DNA of 64,000 nucleotides. Origin: Cynocephalus volans (lineage: Eukaryota > Chordata > Mammalia > Dermoptera > Cynocephalidae). The DNA lies in assembly GCF_027409185.1 (NCBI RefSeq), contig NC_084467.1:83088501-83152500 (forward strand). Reading direction: 5' to 3'. Position 1 is the first letter of the stretch, and each line of letters starts with the position of its first letter. The notes beneath the pieces were generated by a model. That model did not search any database. It was not told the DNA's origin and worked only from the letters and a program-made list of their open reading frames with translations. Shown here in pieces: positions 21,685-34,396 of the stretch. The translations under genes and the position numbers were made by a program.

Positions 21685-23458
21685 TATTGTGTGCTGTAGC
21701 CACCAGGTGCCTTTACGTTGCAGTCGCTGCTGTGTGTGCACGGGTTCCCCAGCCAGGGTACAGACTCATGGCGGGGTCCCCATGTCTTACATCTTTTGAA
21801 TTCCTAACAGCTCCAGCAGTGCTGTGCTCATGGCCAAGGCTGACTAAATGTTTCTCAATTGATTGCATAAGAGAGGGGAGACACGTTGTCTTGTGCTGCC
21901 TTGAGAATTGAGATAGACCTTATAAGGAATAAATCCTCTAAACAGCTAGGATGAAATCAAGCCCCAGAACATTTCTTAGGATGGGCTTTGGCAAGTCTAG
22001 CACACTGGTGGGTGAGGATGTAATCATCCGAGTTTGCCAAAAACTGACAGTTTAGGCATCACTATATCCTGTTTACTCGAACAACTTTACCTGTTGTACC
22101 GGAGAGTCAACTTTAAGTTCTGGGGTCAGGAGCCCCCATGTGCAGGTCCTTGCTTAAGAACTATGTGGTGGTATTGAGATGAGAGGAGCTTGGAGATGGG
22201 CCTGCTCTGAAAGTGGAGCTCTGGTCCTTGGTCCTGGCACCAGGTAAAATGTATGTATGTATGCATGCATGCACGTATCTATCCTTTCATTCATTTATTT
22301 AATTTTCAAATTTTGATGATGAACCCATAGGTTTCATTCTACTTGTCTGGGAGCCTTCTTCTGAACTCCAACCCGCAGATATCCATGCATAAAAGTCATG
22401 CTGCCGAGGGTTGGGGCTGAAGAGAGGCAAAAATCAAAACAGAGCGGCCAGGTCCAGTGGAAACTGGAAAAAAGTTCCTGTCTCCCCTCCCTCTACCTCC
22501 CATTCCACCTTAGCACTTCTTTCTCAAGAAGAAAAGGGTGCTACCTGTGTGAATTGGCCAGCCCGCTCTGCAGCCCAAGAATCCGGGGGCTGGCTCGGTC
22601 CCAGGCAACACCACACCCAGGTCTGCTCTCCTTCCACGTTTACCTACAGAGGCCCAGTGCGCCGCTGGGGAGGAGAGGTGCGCCTGTCTGTGATGACTCA
22701 TGCCAAGGAAGTGAAAAGCCCAGACATATTTGGTTCATCAATTCCTCTCAGGTCTTAGCTCGTGCTTACTAACTCAGGCAGTGTGTATAGACACTGAGAA
22801 ACTTAAGGCAGGAACTGGGAGTCCTTGGGGACCAGCAGTCTAGGATCTGTGGGTGACAAATATGACTGGATCATCTGGTCATTTCGAGTGCCAACAGCTT
22901 CTCTCTCTCTGTCTTTGTTCTTTAATTTATTAGAGAATTTTTCAGTAGGGTTAGATTAAACATTATTCCTCAAGCTTGTTCCCAAGCTCAGAGCCAACCA
23001 GAATTTTTCAACATCCTCCTGGTTCTCTGCCCTCCAATTAAGTACAATAAATAAATGCTATGGTCAAATATTATTACATCATGGGAGCAATGTCTAGGGT
23101 GAGCCTTGTAGAAACAACATTTAAAGGAGCCCTGGATATCGTGGTCACAGTTCTGGGCACAGGGCAATATTCAGTTCAGGACTCGGACTTCTGCCTGAAT
23201 AGGGCAGGCCCAGCTCCAAGCTTCTCTCACCTGAATACTGCCTCACACTTCTTAAGCCAGGAGCCCTGTGTTGGCTCACCAGCCCTGAACTTAAAGCTGA
23301 CTCTTGCAATGCAAAAGAAAGATGGGATGTAGCAATGCCCTAACTATTGATCTCTGGCAGCTTCAGATGGACAGAAAAAGTCCTCAACAAGGAGTCATTC
23401 TCTCTCATCTCAGGGGTCTTTGAAGAGCCTTTTCTGCTGAGCTTTCTTGGAGTGAGCT
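21685..23458. other. Mostly unassigned stretch
   Basis: Contains a short ATGT/ATGC tetranucleotide run at about 22251-22285. The two overlapping 115-124 residue plus-strand frames at 22398-22772 have no recognisable domain, and no splice context supports them. Confidence 0.45.
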
Positions 23459-23461
23459 CAG

Positions 23462-23612
23462 CTTAGTTGAGCATTTATGGAGAACCTACTAAGTGTTACA
23501 CCTGTGCCAGGCATTCTAGAAATAAGGATGACCGTGTATGGTTCCTGTCCTCTATGTCGTCAGAGGCATGCAGCTCTTCAGGTGATGAGACACGTAATTG
23601 TTTAACCCAAGA
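23462..23612 (-). repeat. L2 3' end, antisense
   Basis: 'ttgagcatttatggagaacctactaagtg', 'gccaggcattctagaaataagg' and 'ggttcctgtcctc' follow the order of a reversed L2 end. Confidence 0.65.
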
Positions 23613-23614
23613 AC

Positions 23615-26310
23615 AGTGCTAGGGGCCCACTGCTTGCATAAGTTACTCACTAGAGTCTGCTTTTTTCATGGATTTAGGCTCGAGGGAATCCTGAAGGAGG
23701 CACTTTAACATTTCCTTTCTCCTTCTGACGTTTCCTACCCACTGTGGGGTTTAAGAGGGCTGATAAGGGCAGGAAACTAATACAAAATGAGTTGCACGAG
23801 CAGGTTGCCTGGTGGGCAGCTGCTCTCACCTCACTGTGGACCTTGGGGAGATGGTGCAGAACCTGCCTAGTGCTGTCCCACCTGAGGGGCGAGGGAGCTG
23901 GTGGATGTGTCTGCCAGTTCCTGTCTGTCACTGGCAGGGGACATTAATGCCTGCCCTGCCTATGGGCTGAAAACGTTCTTGAAGACAGAGAAATCCCTCA
24001 GGCAGAGAGTGGCAGAATGCGTAGGCCTGTGGCAGGGTGAGTGCGAGCAGAGCGGATTCGGGCAGAGCGTTGACCGTGTGGCCTCACCCACCAGGCAGAG
24101 CTGTACACAGCATGCGAGAGGAGGCTGAGCCTCCTGAGGACATGAGGAGAAGCAGCAGCCATTATGATGCAGGCCTCTCCGCCTCCCACCAGCAGGGCAA
24201 GGGGTGTTTCACTCAGCTCTCTCTTGAGAGAAGTTTCCTTATGAAAATACATAAATGCTTGGGAAAATAGGTTTGAAGTAACTGTGCACGTGCCTGGTGA
24301 AGTTCCTCAGTCCATAGATGGCCTCAGGGTAAGCTAAGAGTACCGGTGGCCTGCACAGTTCTTGCACTTACACACATGTAGATTTAGCTGGGTAGGAACA
24401 CCTTCTTGGTTCCTGCTTTTCATTCCTGCATAAACGCTCTCTGAGACCAGGACCAATCTTCGACCTTCTGGAGCCAGCTCCACACTCAAGTATCGGGGAG
24501 GGTTTTGGTGTTTGTGCCAATCTGGCAGGTGGAAGTTTCTGTGACCTAGAAACAGTCTGTGGGAGGCCTAATTTGGATATGATGAACCAGCCTTCGGGGA
24601 GCAGCAGCAAGCCTTCCCACGTGTCTCCTGCTGCCAGACTCAACTAGGAAAATCCTGAAACTGCAGCAGGTTCTAGACTTGGCCCAAATGCACATTGGAA
24701 GTTACTTGGCCTGGCTTCTAGGTGCTGAGGCGTTTGTTAGTACTTATGAGCTGTTCATTAGCATTGGAAGAAGTCAGACCAAACACTGGTGGAAAGGGAG
24801 GGTGTGTGTTTACCTAAATAGTTTGGCGCTTGGTCAGCTGCCTTCCTGTTTGTGAAGTCTGTGATCCCCTCACCACAGCCTGGGTGGGCAGTCAGGAAGG
24901 GGGCCGAGGATGGAGCCAGCAGCACATGCCAGCCCCCAGGAACTGACTGTGGTGAAGGGGACATTCAGGCCAAGACCGCTTCATCTCCACATTAAGAGTA
25001 GATTGAAGGCCTTGAGGTGTCTTTTCAACTCCCTCAGTTTTCAACGGCATCACACCTGAAAATTTTAATTAGGAGAGAATAGGAGGAAGAGGGAAAGGTA
25101 AATTTTTCCCTTTTTGACACAGCAATCACTCTGCAGTTCAACCCCAGTCCCCTGGTCAGGTAGAGGAGCCGAGGGACTTTTCTCGGGGGAGTGTCTGTCG
25201 GAGGCTCAGAGATCCTGAGCAGTTCTGTCCAGCCCTGGCCTTCCGAGCCCACAATGCTCCTACCTGCTTTTCTGTTTCAGGCAAATGTGGTCCTCTTGGC
25301 TTTAGAAAAAATGGCCATTCTCCAAAGATCCTGCCTAAGAAGAAAGAAATCCAAGCTGAACCCTAAGCTCTGCATGAGACCAGGGAACCACACCCCTCTC
25401 AGCTGTCTGCAGGCTTTTCCTCTGCTGCTGGGGGTTCAGACCTGTTTGATAAAGTGGGTGGGCTGCCTGCCGGATGCCAGGAGGGAAGTATTGGTTTTGA
25501 CCTCAGCCCGGTTGAGTCTGAACTCAGTCTGGCCACCTGGACACATCATCTAGGTCACTAGAGAGAGAGGACTATCTGTAAAAAAGCATATAACTTGAAA
25601 TATTGTTTAGAAACCCCAGCCTTGCCCTGCCCCTCACTAACCTGGGACACTAGGTGTTCCCCAGCCCCCCTGGCATCCCTGTGCCTTTGCTTCCTCTCTA
25701 TTCACTGATGAGACCCAGACTTCCTACCTCAGAGGGTTGCTATGAGGTCAAAGGAGTTAATGTCTGTATACTGCTTGGAACAATGAAAAAGCGAAGTGCT
25801 TGTTAAGTAAATGAAACCCCACACATCTGTAACATTCCAGAACACAAGGAGCACTGCTCTGAGACCCTTCAATAGTGCACAAGTAGGGAAAGAAGCACTC
25901 CCCACCCCCTCCAGAGACCCCACGGTGCTCCAGCGCACCAGAGAGCAGCACCCAGACAGTAGCTGCTGCGTTCAGGAGTCTCCTGCAGGCAGGGATCCCT
26001 CTGGGGATGCAGAGACACCTAGGACTGGGGAGTGGGCACTGGGAGAAAGCCCTGTATGGGCAGGTAAGAGGAAGGCACAAGTGGGTCATTGCTGTTATGT
26101 GTCCTCATCTGTACACACTAGCTGCTGAGGCCTGAGGGGTTGGTCACCGGGAGAAACCCACACGCAGCTCCAACCAGAGTCAAAGTCAGTTTCATAGCAG
26201 CTGAAGACTTAGAGAAAGGTAAGAGCTATTTCCTACAAGGTGCCTAAAGCTCAGTGGTTTGGCTTCTCTCCACCCCACCTATTATTTTATTATATTTAGT
26301 TAGTAAATAA
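23615..26310. other. Mostly unassigned stretch
   Basis: About 2.7 kb of moderately GC-rich sequence. A possible MIR 3' part lies at about 25700-25815 ('agagggttgctatgaggtcaaaggagttaat'). Many 60-120 residue frames occur on both strands and none is recognised. Confidence 0.4.
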
Positions 26311-26315
26311 ATACA

Positions 26316-26806
26316 TTTATTATATTCAGGGTTGCTATCACAAAATACCATACACTGGATCACTTATTGAAGGAGTCCATGGAATGTCACCCCAAAATAT
26401 GGCATCCTTATATGCTGATTATTTTAAATTAAAGGCCCTTAGAGATCAGCAGATACTGGAAGAGATTTTCTCTGATATTCCCTTATGTGTGTAAAGACCA
26501 GACCTCCTTTGCCCCTACATTATGAACAACAGAAGTTTACTTCTCAGGGTTCTGGAGGCTGGGAAGGCTAAGAACGAGGCACTAGCAGATTTGGTATTTG
26601 TGGTTCATAGATGGCAGCTTCTCACTGTGTCTTCACATGGTGGAAGGGGCAAACAAGCTCCCTTGGACTTATTTTATAAGGGCACTGATCTCACTAAGGA
26701 GGGCTCCATTCTCATGACCTAATCACCTCCCACTTTCTAATGCCATCACCTTGGTGGTTAGGTTTTCACCATATGAATTTCTGGGGTACATTCAGACCAT
26801 AGCATT
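26316..26806 (-). mobile_element. MaLR/MLT1-like LTR, antisense, with an insertion
   Basis: Reads as a reversed MLT1/MST-type LTR: 'cagggttgctatcacaaaatacc' at the left, 'cagggttctggaggctggga', 'cttcacatggtggaaggggc', 'ataagggcactgatctca', ending near 'cagaccatagca'. About 170 bp at 26351-26520 do not belong and appear inserted. No coding content. Confidence 0.75.
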
Positions 26807-26994
26807 TAGTATAGCACCTCAGTTCCTTTCTGTTTCTGCTGTGGGGCTGGGCTTTTTCCCATCTTTATAAAACTGAAACCTAATTGTTATGGACCTTGCT
26901 CTCAGGGAACTATATTTCAAATCCTGTCTTATTGATTAGGCAGGTTGTTAAAACTGACAGCCGCAGGAATAGGAAGTTGAATGGAAATGGGAGA

Positions 26995-27110
26995 CCACAC
27001 TGCGTTTTACAGGTGGAGCGTTAGGAGCCCCTCGTGTTGAAGAGAGGCCAGACCACTCGCTCAAGGCTTAATAAGAGGCTTCAGAACTGGCCCTGTTGGC
27101 TCCCTCCAGC
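26995..27110 (-). repeat. Weak MIR-like fragment
   Basis: 'gcgttttacaggtggagcgtta' and 'gctcaaggcttaataagaggcttcagaac' weakly follow an antisense MIR. Confidence 0.4.
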
Positions 27111-27114
27111 CTTC

Positions 27115-28160
27115 ACCCCAGCTCCCCTCTGTAATATAAGCAGAGAACTGGAAAGGGAGGAGAAAGAGGGCAGGTTTTATCCAGGGTGTGTTCACAGGGA
27201 GAGGTAACCTCCTCCCCAAACCCAGGTAGAGAGTGGACGTGCTCTAAGACTGGTGGTGCCATCTGAATACAGCAGAATGTGTATTCTGGGAGAGTTCTTG
27301 GGGAACTTGACTTTTGTGCTGGGGCTTTGGAGACAGCCACGAACCTGAGGCCAAAACCTAGAGATTTCTGAAGGCACAAGGCCCTTGGAAGTAGCCTGAG
27401 CAGAGGAACAAGGTGCCTGTCTGATAGTTGCTTGGTGTTAAGCTAATTGGCTGAGTGAGGCAATTCTCCACCCAAAGAAAAGGCTAAAGGCACAGACGAT
27501 GCTGGGGAAAGAGAGCTACACCTGCCAGGAGTAGCCTTGGAATAGGAGTATTAATGGACACAGTCCAAAGAAAACATCGCCTGCCATTTATGATGAGACC
27601 AGCACAATGGGCTGAAATTTCCAGTATCACGGACCTTGACTGAGCCAGGATGACACTATTTTACATCTCACCAGCACAGAGAGGTGGCTAGTCAAGTAAG
27701 ATGAGCAACTGACCCAAGAAAAGGAAGATGAACATCAGAGCACAGACCACACACAACCTGCTTCAGGTCCCTAACTGGAGTCTGGCTTTCCCGGGGAGAG
27801 GAGGAGATGAGATTTAAATTGGAGATGAGGTTGGAGTTTTGAACCAGACTGGCCTGGAGACTGAATGCGACTGGTAAGTTAGGGAATATCCTAAGACATC
27901 ATTACAGGATAGGTTAAAGGTGGAGACTGGGGAAAAATAAAACCTTATATTTGTTTTTCACCTAATTGAGACTCCTCAAACCATTTTTGCAGCCATGTAT
28001 GCTAGGAATTTTAAGAATATATTTTCTTCTTGAAACACAAAATCTGGAGAAACCTAGAAAATGGAGCAAGAGTTGTTGCCTCATTTGGAAGAGAGATCTG
28101 AAAACTCTGAAACATTCTTCAATGCCTGGGGAGCTGTTTCTCAAAGATTTATTGATATAT
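27115..28160. other. Unassigned stretch
   Basis: Nothing recognised. Confidence 0.4.
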
Positions 28161-28162
28161 GG

Positions 28163-28615
28163 TATATTAGTTTCCTATTGCGGCTGTAACAAATTACCAA
28201 AAATTTAGTGGCTTAAAACAACACAACTTTATTATCTTACAGTTCTGTAGGTGAGAAGTCCAACATGGGTCTCACTAGGTTAAACCCAAAGTGTTAGCAG
28301 AAAGGTGTTCCTTTCTGGAGGCCCTGGGGGTGAATCTGTTTCCTTGCCTTTTCCAGCTTCTAGAGGCCACCCACATTCCTTAGCTTGTGGCCCCTTCCTC
28401 CATCTTCAAAGCCAGCAATGGCAGGTTGAGTCCTCACCGCATCATTCTGCCTTCCTCTTCCACTTTTAAGCACCCTGGTGATTATACTGGGCCCACCCGG
28501 ATAATCTCCTGATCCTAAAGTCAATGGTTAGCAACCTTAATTTCATCTGTAATCTTCATTCCCCCTCTCCATGCAACCTAATATATACACAGGTTCTGCG
28601 GATTAGGACATGGAC
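28163..28615 (-). mobile_element. MLT1-type LTR, antisense
   Basis: Strong match in order to a reversed MLT1-type LTR: 'attagtttcctattgcggctgtaacaa', 'agtggcttaaaacaacac', 'ccttttccagcttctagagg', 'gggcccacccggataatc' and 'ggttctgcggattaggacatgg'. An inactive MaLR fossil. Confidence 0.9.
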
Positions 28616-28619
28616 AACT

Positions 28620-30220
28620 ACCACATGTGGCTTATTTATTACTGAATTCAATTTAATTTAGCAAAAAAGCATGTGATCCTCACAATACACCAGCTAAGAT
28701 CCAATCACATATCATCACCTTGCCTCACAGGAGTACGGGGAAACCAGGCTTGCTGTGAACTACGAAGGGCAGTAGCCAGGAGACGACTGGACTTTCGTCA
28801 TGTCTGGAGGGCCAAAAAAAGCTGTTCATCCCACTTAGGCCCCAAGCAGGGGCGACTGGAGGACATGTGCTCCGTACTCACCCCCAGAGGGGAGGTGCTC
28901 AGAACCCCCACTGCCACCCTTCCCCGCTCACGTGCTCTGCTGACACCAGCACTTACCCTTTACACTGATAAGCATCTTTCACTGCAGGTTCCTGGATTTC
29001 AAAATCCTGGATGGCCATAACCAGTTTTAGGTTGTGCAACCTGCTGCTGACTTAGGGAACAGCAGAGGTGGTGAAGTGCCTTGTCCTGGGTTCTGAATGG
29101 TGATGCTCTTCTTCCTCTGAGGTGGAATCTTCTGGTGAAAAGCTGCATTTGCAAGGGTGCTGCAGCCTCTGTTGGAAGGAGAGCTGGGGATGCAAGGGCT
29201 CTCTGAGACTAGAACACAGTGCTCTTAGCTGCACTCGCTGGGATGGGCAGTACGTGTAGAGATTCCTTCAACTTCTCTGTATGTTGCTAGGCTGGTGTCG
29301 AGTCCCCCAGTTCCTGGCTTGGGCTGCACTAGCAGTTGTTGAGTGGCCTCCAGATATGAAAATGGGATTCTTCCCCCCTCTCCCCCAAAGCTGGGCCAGG
29401 TTTGCTGGGCCTCATGAGTGTCCTGGGGTATTGAGAGAGTGTGAGGAGCAAGGCCCCTGCGGAGCTGCACTTCCTCACACCTTGATGGTTTCAGGGGGAT
29501 TCTCACCCTCACTAGGGGGCCCTCGCAGGTTAGGCTGGCCCTGGAGCAGGGGCTGGAAGGCTGTTTGGTCCAGCTCAGCCCCTGGATATCAGAGTGTTTC
29601 CCCATAGTGCTCTCTCCCCAAGACCCATTATTGGACAGGAAACCCACCACCAGACACCCTCAGCGATGGACTCCTGAGCAGCTGAGACATCCATCAGTGG
29701 TCCCTTCCCCTGGAGCAATGTCCCCCCACCCCCCAAGATCTTTTATACAAACTTTCTCATTCTGGTTTTTTTGTAGTTGTTGTTACACAATAAGGCTCAA
29801 CAGCCTGTTGGAAAGGATGAGATGGCTTCTCAAACCCTTGGGAACACAAGGACTTGTCTGCCCTCCTGGAGAGCAGGAAGGGCCGTCCTCCCTTACAAAC
29901 ACAATACCACTGGGACCTGGACATTGTCCTCCCCCAGGATGAAATCATCTTCCCCCAGCAGTGGGCCAAAGGCCTTTCTTCTGAAGCACAAAATCCGCAA
30001 ACCCACTCCCTAAGCATATTTTCTATAAGGAGCATTATTACTTTCATTATGGAAAAGATGATCACCTGTATTTTTTAAATGTTTGAATAGCAAGGCCATG
30101 TAGCCAAACAAGACCACATTTCCAATTAAGATGAGAAGTTTCTAGTGTTTGGACACTATAGTCGAGCTGTAGCCTGACACAACAATTTTGTCACAATTAC
30201 TTTAGGGATGAGCACACAGG
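28620..30220. other. Unassigned stretch
   Basis: GC-richer DNA with several 100-140 residue frames on both strands (for example minus 29225-29650). No domain, splice pattern or codon bias supports a gene. Confidence 0.4.
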
Positions 30221-30224
30221 GAAG

Positions 30225-30435
30225 TTTCCTACCCCAGAAAGAGCCCTGAACTAAGACCTAGTTACCAACCCCAGCTCTTTCCCTCTGTCAACATGAACTT
30301 GAGCCTCAGTTTCTTCTGTCAAGCTGGGAGAATGACATAGCCCTGCCAGCCTGCTAGAGTGCCGTGACAGTTGGGTGAGGCAGGATAAGTGGAAGTGCCT
30401 CAAAGGCTCCTTGGTGCTAGGCATTGTCATCAGTG
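30225..30435 (+). repeat. MIR SINE
   Basis: Sense MIR: 'gagcctcagtttcttctgtcaagctggga', 'ctgctagagtgccgtgacag' and 'ccttggtgctaggcattgtc'. Confidence 0.6.
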
Positions 30436-30439
30436 GCCC

Positions 30440-31395
30440 TGGAGAGGTGGAGTGGCTGACAGTCCCTTGCAGTGTTGGTGACTCCATCAGGCAATTGTAG
30501 CAGAGCATACACCTGCTTAGAGCTCCAGCTGTCCCTGAGCACAGTGTCCAAGGGATGCCACCCTCAGTGGAGACTAGGACGCCAACTGCATGCCAGGATG
30601 AGCCAGGGAGAACAGGTGGGCAGAGGGGCCAGGAGCCAGGCCAGGTCTGCCATGATGTCCTTTCTGGCTTCAGTGAGAGGCAATGCCCAATCTGGCAGCG
30701 AGGCAGGGCAAGGATCCGCATCAGTGCACATTTCCAGCAAAGGAGGCATTTAAGAAACCTCACCACAGGGTTCCCCCATGGTCAGCTGGTCCCTCTGGCC
30801 CAAGCTGGGGCTTCAGGGTAATATGACCTGCTGACAGCCATAGAAGCTGTCATGCCCCTGCTACTCTATTCAGCAGGAAGTGGGGAGCTCTGCACTTGGA
30901 CTGCATATTGTTGACTTTCTAGAGAACTGCTTTCACTAAATTAAATTTTAGTGTGTGTTGTCATATGCTTATGCTGAAGGTGAGAACAGAAACCATTTCC
31001 ACCGGCTTAGCTTCTTGCAACATTACATGACTTTACTTTTCCGGAACACTTGCTCAGGATGATAAAAGTTAAAATATCTCTTTGCCTCAGGAACTTTCCC
31101 CTCAAAACACATGATTGTTCAACTTTTCAACAACTCACATCAATGATTTACTTTCCAAGACTCTTTGAAACCCTCACCTCAAAACTCTTGCTCTCCTATG
31201 TCCACCAATCCTGTGTTCACCACAGTACAACAATTGTACTGTCATCCTTACCCAATGCTAAGGTCCCTGCACAGAAAAACCCTCTGTAAACTAGACCCCC
31301 AAGCCCAAAAGCCTCTCACCTTTGAGATGCTGCTGAGACACTGTCAAGGAAGTGATATCCCTTATCATGATGAGCAAGCAACTCTGTTTTGCCTT
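30440..31395. other. Unassigned stretch
   Basis: Nothing recognised. Confidence 0.4.
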
Positions 31396-31399
31396 TTAA

Positions 31400-31990
31400 C
31401 AGGTAGTTTTGGTGTTATTTTTGGACAGCCAGTATTCGACAAAGGATATGCTGAGAAATGGTATCTATTTTCTGGGTCTGCAAGGAGGATACTCATTGCC
31501 TTGCCAGGTTTATCTCTACACTCTTAATTTTATTCCATTGACCTATATGTCTATACCAGTATCACACCGTCTTGATGACCGTAGCTTTGCAGTATGTTTT
31601 GAAATTGGGAAATGTGAATCCTCTATATTTGTTCTTTTTCAAGATTATTTTGGCTATTCTGAGTTTCTTGCATTTCCATATGTATTTTGTATCCACTTGT
31701 CAATTTCTGCAAAAAAGCCAGCTGGAATTTTGATAAGGATGTTGTTGGATATATAGATCAATTTTGGGACTATGGTCATCTTAACAGCATTAAGTTATCC
31801 AGTCCACAAGCATTGGATGTCTTTTCATGTATTTAGATCTTCTTTCATTTTCTTCAACACTATTTTGTAATTTTCAGTGTGCAAGTCTTGCACTTTTTGT
31901 GTTAAATTTATTCCTAAGTATTTTATTTTTTGAGCTATTGTAAATAGAATTTTCCTAATTTCATTTTTGATTGTTTTGTATGATGCCACA
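31400..31990 (-). mobile_element. Old L1 ORF2 3' fragment
   Basis: Antisense to ancient L1 ORF2: plus-strand phrases 'ttttattccattgacctatatgtct', 'gatgaccgtagctttgcagta', 'ttttggctattctgagt' and 'attcctaagtattttatttt' are the usual complement of the ORF2 C-terminal third. It is truncated and full of stops. Equivalent phrases recur in the younger L1 at 53.8-54.2 kb. Confidence 0.9.
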
Positions 31991-31994
31991 AAAT

Positions 31995-32430
31995 TTTAAA
32001 GTCTTTGTTTTCCCCTTCAAAATCAAGAATCATTATTTCCAAGAAATAGTTTCTCCATCTTAATGCAAGAGATTATTTGAAGCTTACCACAGCATGCTCA
32101 AAGCTTGCTGCTGTCCTTGAGAGAAAACAGGAAAAAAGCATTCCTGGTGTCGGGAAGCAAAGTATGTGGCTTACTTAGTCCTCAAGATAAGGTAGATTTA
32201 CAGAAAGTCATGAAATTTAGAAATGTCTGAGAAGTCCTTGAGCACAGAACACAAATCTGGGAGTAGTACAAATGGGTTACAACATGAAACATTAAGCTCA
32301 ACGAGCTGGTAGTGTAATGAGAGCAAGAGAAATGCATGTTTAAGAAAACACTTAAGAACCCTCCCAGGGAAAATAATGGCTACATGCATTCCACTACCAA
32401 CTTTGGGCATTGGTTATGAAATTTAGGCTT
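31995..32430. other. Unassigned stretch
   Basis: Nothing recognised. Confidence 0.4.
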
Positions 32431-32534
32431 GAATGGGTTATGGAATCATCCAGCCTGTTCCTCTGAATTTACAGATAAGAAAACCAAGTCTAGAAAGGTG
32501 AAGTGCACTTGAAGTGCTACATAGGAGGAAAAGC

Positions 32535-32665
32535 AAAGGGTTTGGAGACAAACTACCTGAGTCATCACCACTATGCGACCTTGGGAAAGGTTTCTTTGCT
32601 CTTGTCAACCAAGCAAAAAATGATGCCTACCTTGCAGGGTGGTTGTAAGGAGTCAGCTGTTCAGT
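32535..32665 (+). repeat. MIR fragment
   Basis: 'tatgcgaccttgggaaaggtttc' and 'gcctaccttgcagggtggttgtaagg' match a sense MIR core. A short antisense MIR-like piece may precede it at about 32440-32510. Confidence 0.7.
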
Positions 32666-32879
32666 CAAAAGTCCTCCCTGGGCACCATGTGTCAGGCGCT
32701 GCCCTTGGTGCTGGGGAAAGGGTGGAGAACAAAAAAGGCACACACAGTCCATGACCACAAGAAGGGTAGACCAGAACAAGGATTCAATGAGATGGATAGA
32801 TCATAGGGAACAAGGCTGAGCACTGTGTTTCTCTGGATCTTTGTATTTGCTCATTGTAAGTTCCACTTATATTTCCTAA

Positions 32880-32968
32880 AGGCAGGCGTCTTATTGTATT
32901 CATTTTTGAACACTGAGTGCCAAGCCCAGTGCCTGACCCATTGCAGACTCTCAACAAGTGTTGAACAA
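32880..32968 (+). repeat. L2 3' end, sense
   Basis: 'ggcaggcgtcttattgtattc', 'agcccagtgcctgacccattgcag' and 'aacaagtgttgaacaaat' are the L2 terminal signature. Confidence 0.85.
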
Positions 32969-32969
32969 A

Positions 32970-33730
32970 TTTTCTTCTTACCTGCAGTCAAAGGAGGACT
33001 TTAAACACATAAGGGAAGGACAGGGTTTGGCAGGGTGAGAATACAGAGTATTTCAGAAGGAGGTAATGACCAGCATGATAGCTTTGCATGAGACCACATC
33101 CCGGTCCAGAGGGAAAGGTTAATGTTTCAGTTGAACAAGGGCTTATTTTATTTTGTTTTTAAAAATGAAGCTAATCTCTTGATAAAACAAAACAAAACAA
33201 AAAATCTTTCCGGTCCCTTTTCCCTTCTGGTCACATCCACATGTGCACGTCTTTTCCCACCAAATGAATCAGTTTAGCTAGGAAGACTTTGTTCTAAAAT
33301 AGAAATAAGTGCAATTTATGGCAACATCACTCTGAGAGAAAAATAAAAGCAATTCTGTGCATACCATCCCAAGTTTGAGCCTGCCCAAACTGGGATGATA
33401 AAAATGAGGGCAATATGATTACAGGGGGAAAGGAATAGCTTCAGGCCAAGGAACAGGAGTCCAGGCCCCCGGGCATCACTGCAGATTTCCACATGGGGAG
33501 GATGCCTCGTTCTTCCTGGGGGCTGCAACAGCTTGAGGTGTGCAGTCCTGCTGGGAGGGAAGGGGCAGAGACAGCAGGAAACAGGCTGGGACCAGGGGAG
33601 CAGCCGCTTACCACGGACCGTGTGTCAGTCATTACATAGAGCCAGCCAGGTCCCTAATCTCACCGTGCCTCGTAAATCAGCTCTGTACAGACCTTATGAA
33701 TGAGAGAGCAAAAAGGAATATCTTGAAAAC
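32970..33730. other. Unassigned stretch
   Basis: Nothing recognised except a short (CAAAA)n run near 33186-33203. Confidence 0.4.
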
Positions 33731-33734
33731 AATA

Positions 33735-33865
33735 CTCAAGCGGAAATCTAAAGGGCTGGATTCTAGATCCGGCTCTGTTTCTCCTTGGCTGTCTGATTGT
33801 GATAGATTCACTTCAAGACTCTGAATATCAGCTTTCCCATTTGTAAAATGAGAAGCTGGAGCTAC
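33735..33865 (+). repeat. MIR fragment
   Basis: 'ggctgtctgattgtgatagattc' and 'cagctttcccatttgtaaaatgaga' match a sense MIR. Confidence 0.7.
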
Positions 33866-33945
33866 AGTAGACGTGGGGAATACCCAAGAGAATATATCTC
33901 GTGTCTCTCTCTATGTTTCTTATCTATCTATATATATATATATAT

Positions 33946-34391
33946 TGTAGTGGATTGAATTATGTTCCCCCAAAACTCATTGAAGCTTGAATTGTGTCCC
34001 CACATTTTATGTATTAGAAACTTAGCCCCTACAGTGACTGTTAAGAGGGTGGGAAATCCTATTATGATAATTGAAAGGTGGAGCCTTGAAGAGGTGATTG
34101 GATTGTAGGACCATGCAGTAGTGAATGGATTAAAAATGGTGGTCAGGGGTGTGGTTCTGAGGGCTTTAAAAGAAGAGGAGAGTCTGTCTTTCTCTCTCTC
34201 TGCTCTTTCTGCTTCCATCGTCTTACAATGTGAGACCCCTGGGTCGCTGTTGCTACCACCAGATGGTCTTTGGACTTCCCAGCCTCAGAAACTGGCCAGC
34301 CTCAGAAACTGTAAGCAATAAATGTCATTTTCTTTATAAATCATCGAGTTCCTAGTATTTTGTTATAAGCAACACAAAACAGACCAGTACA
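33946..34391 (+). mobile_element. MaLR-type solo LTR, copy B
   Basis: 446-bp homologue of the LTR at 13072-13481, TGTAGTGG to ACCAGTACA, with a 5-bp tatat target-site duplication (33941-33945 and 34392-34396), although its AT-repeat context makes chance matching easier. It has a 17-bp internal tandem duplication (cagcctcagaaactg) at about 34281-34312 that copy A lacks, and about 30 extra bp near 34215-34260. No coding content. Confidence 0.88.
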
Positions 34392-34396
34392 TATAT

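Noticed and set aside
29225..29650. 141-residue minus-strand frame overlapping a 108-residue plus-strand frame
   Set aside because: Opposing long frames in GC-rich DNA are expected by chance; no domain was seen.
30251..30766. 171-residue minus-strand open frame
   Set aside because: It covers a MIR fossil and adjacent GC-rich DNA, has no domain, and lacks splice or codon-use support.
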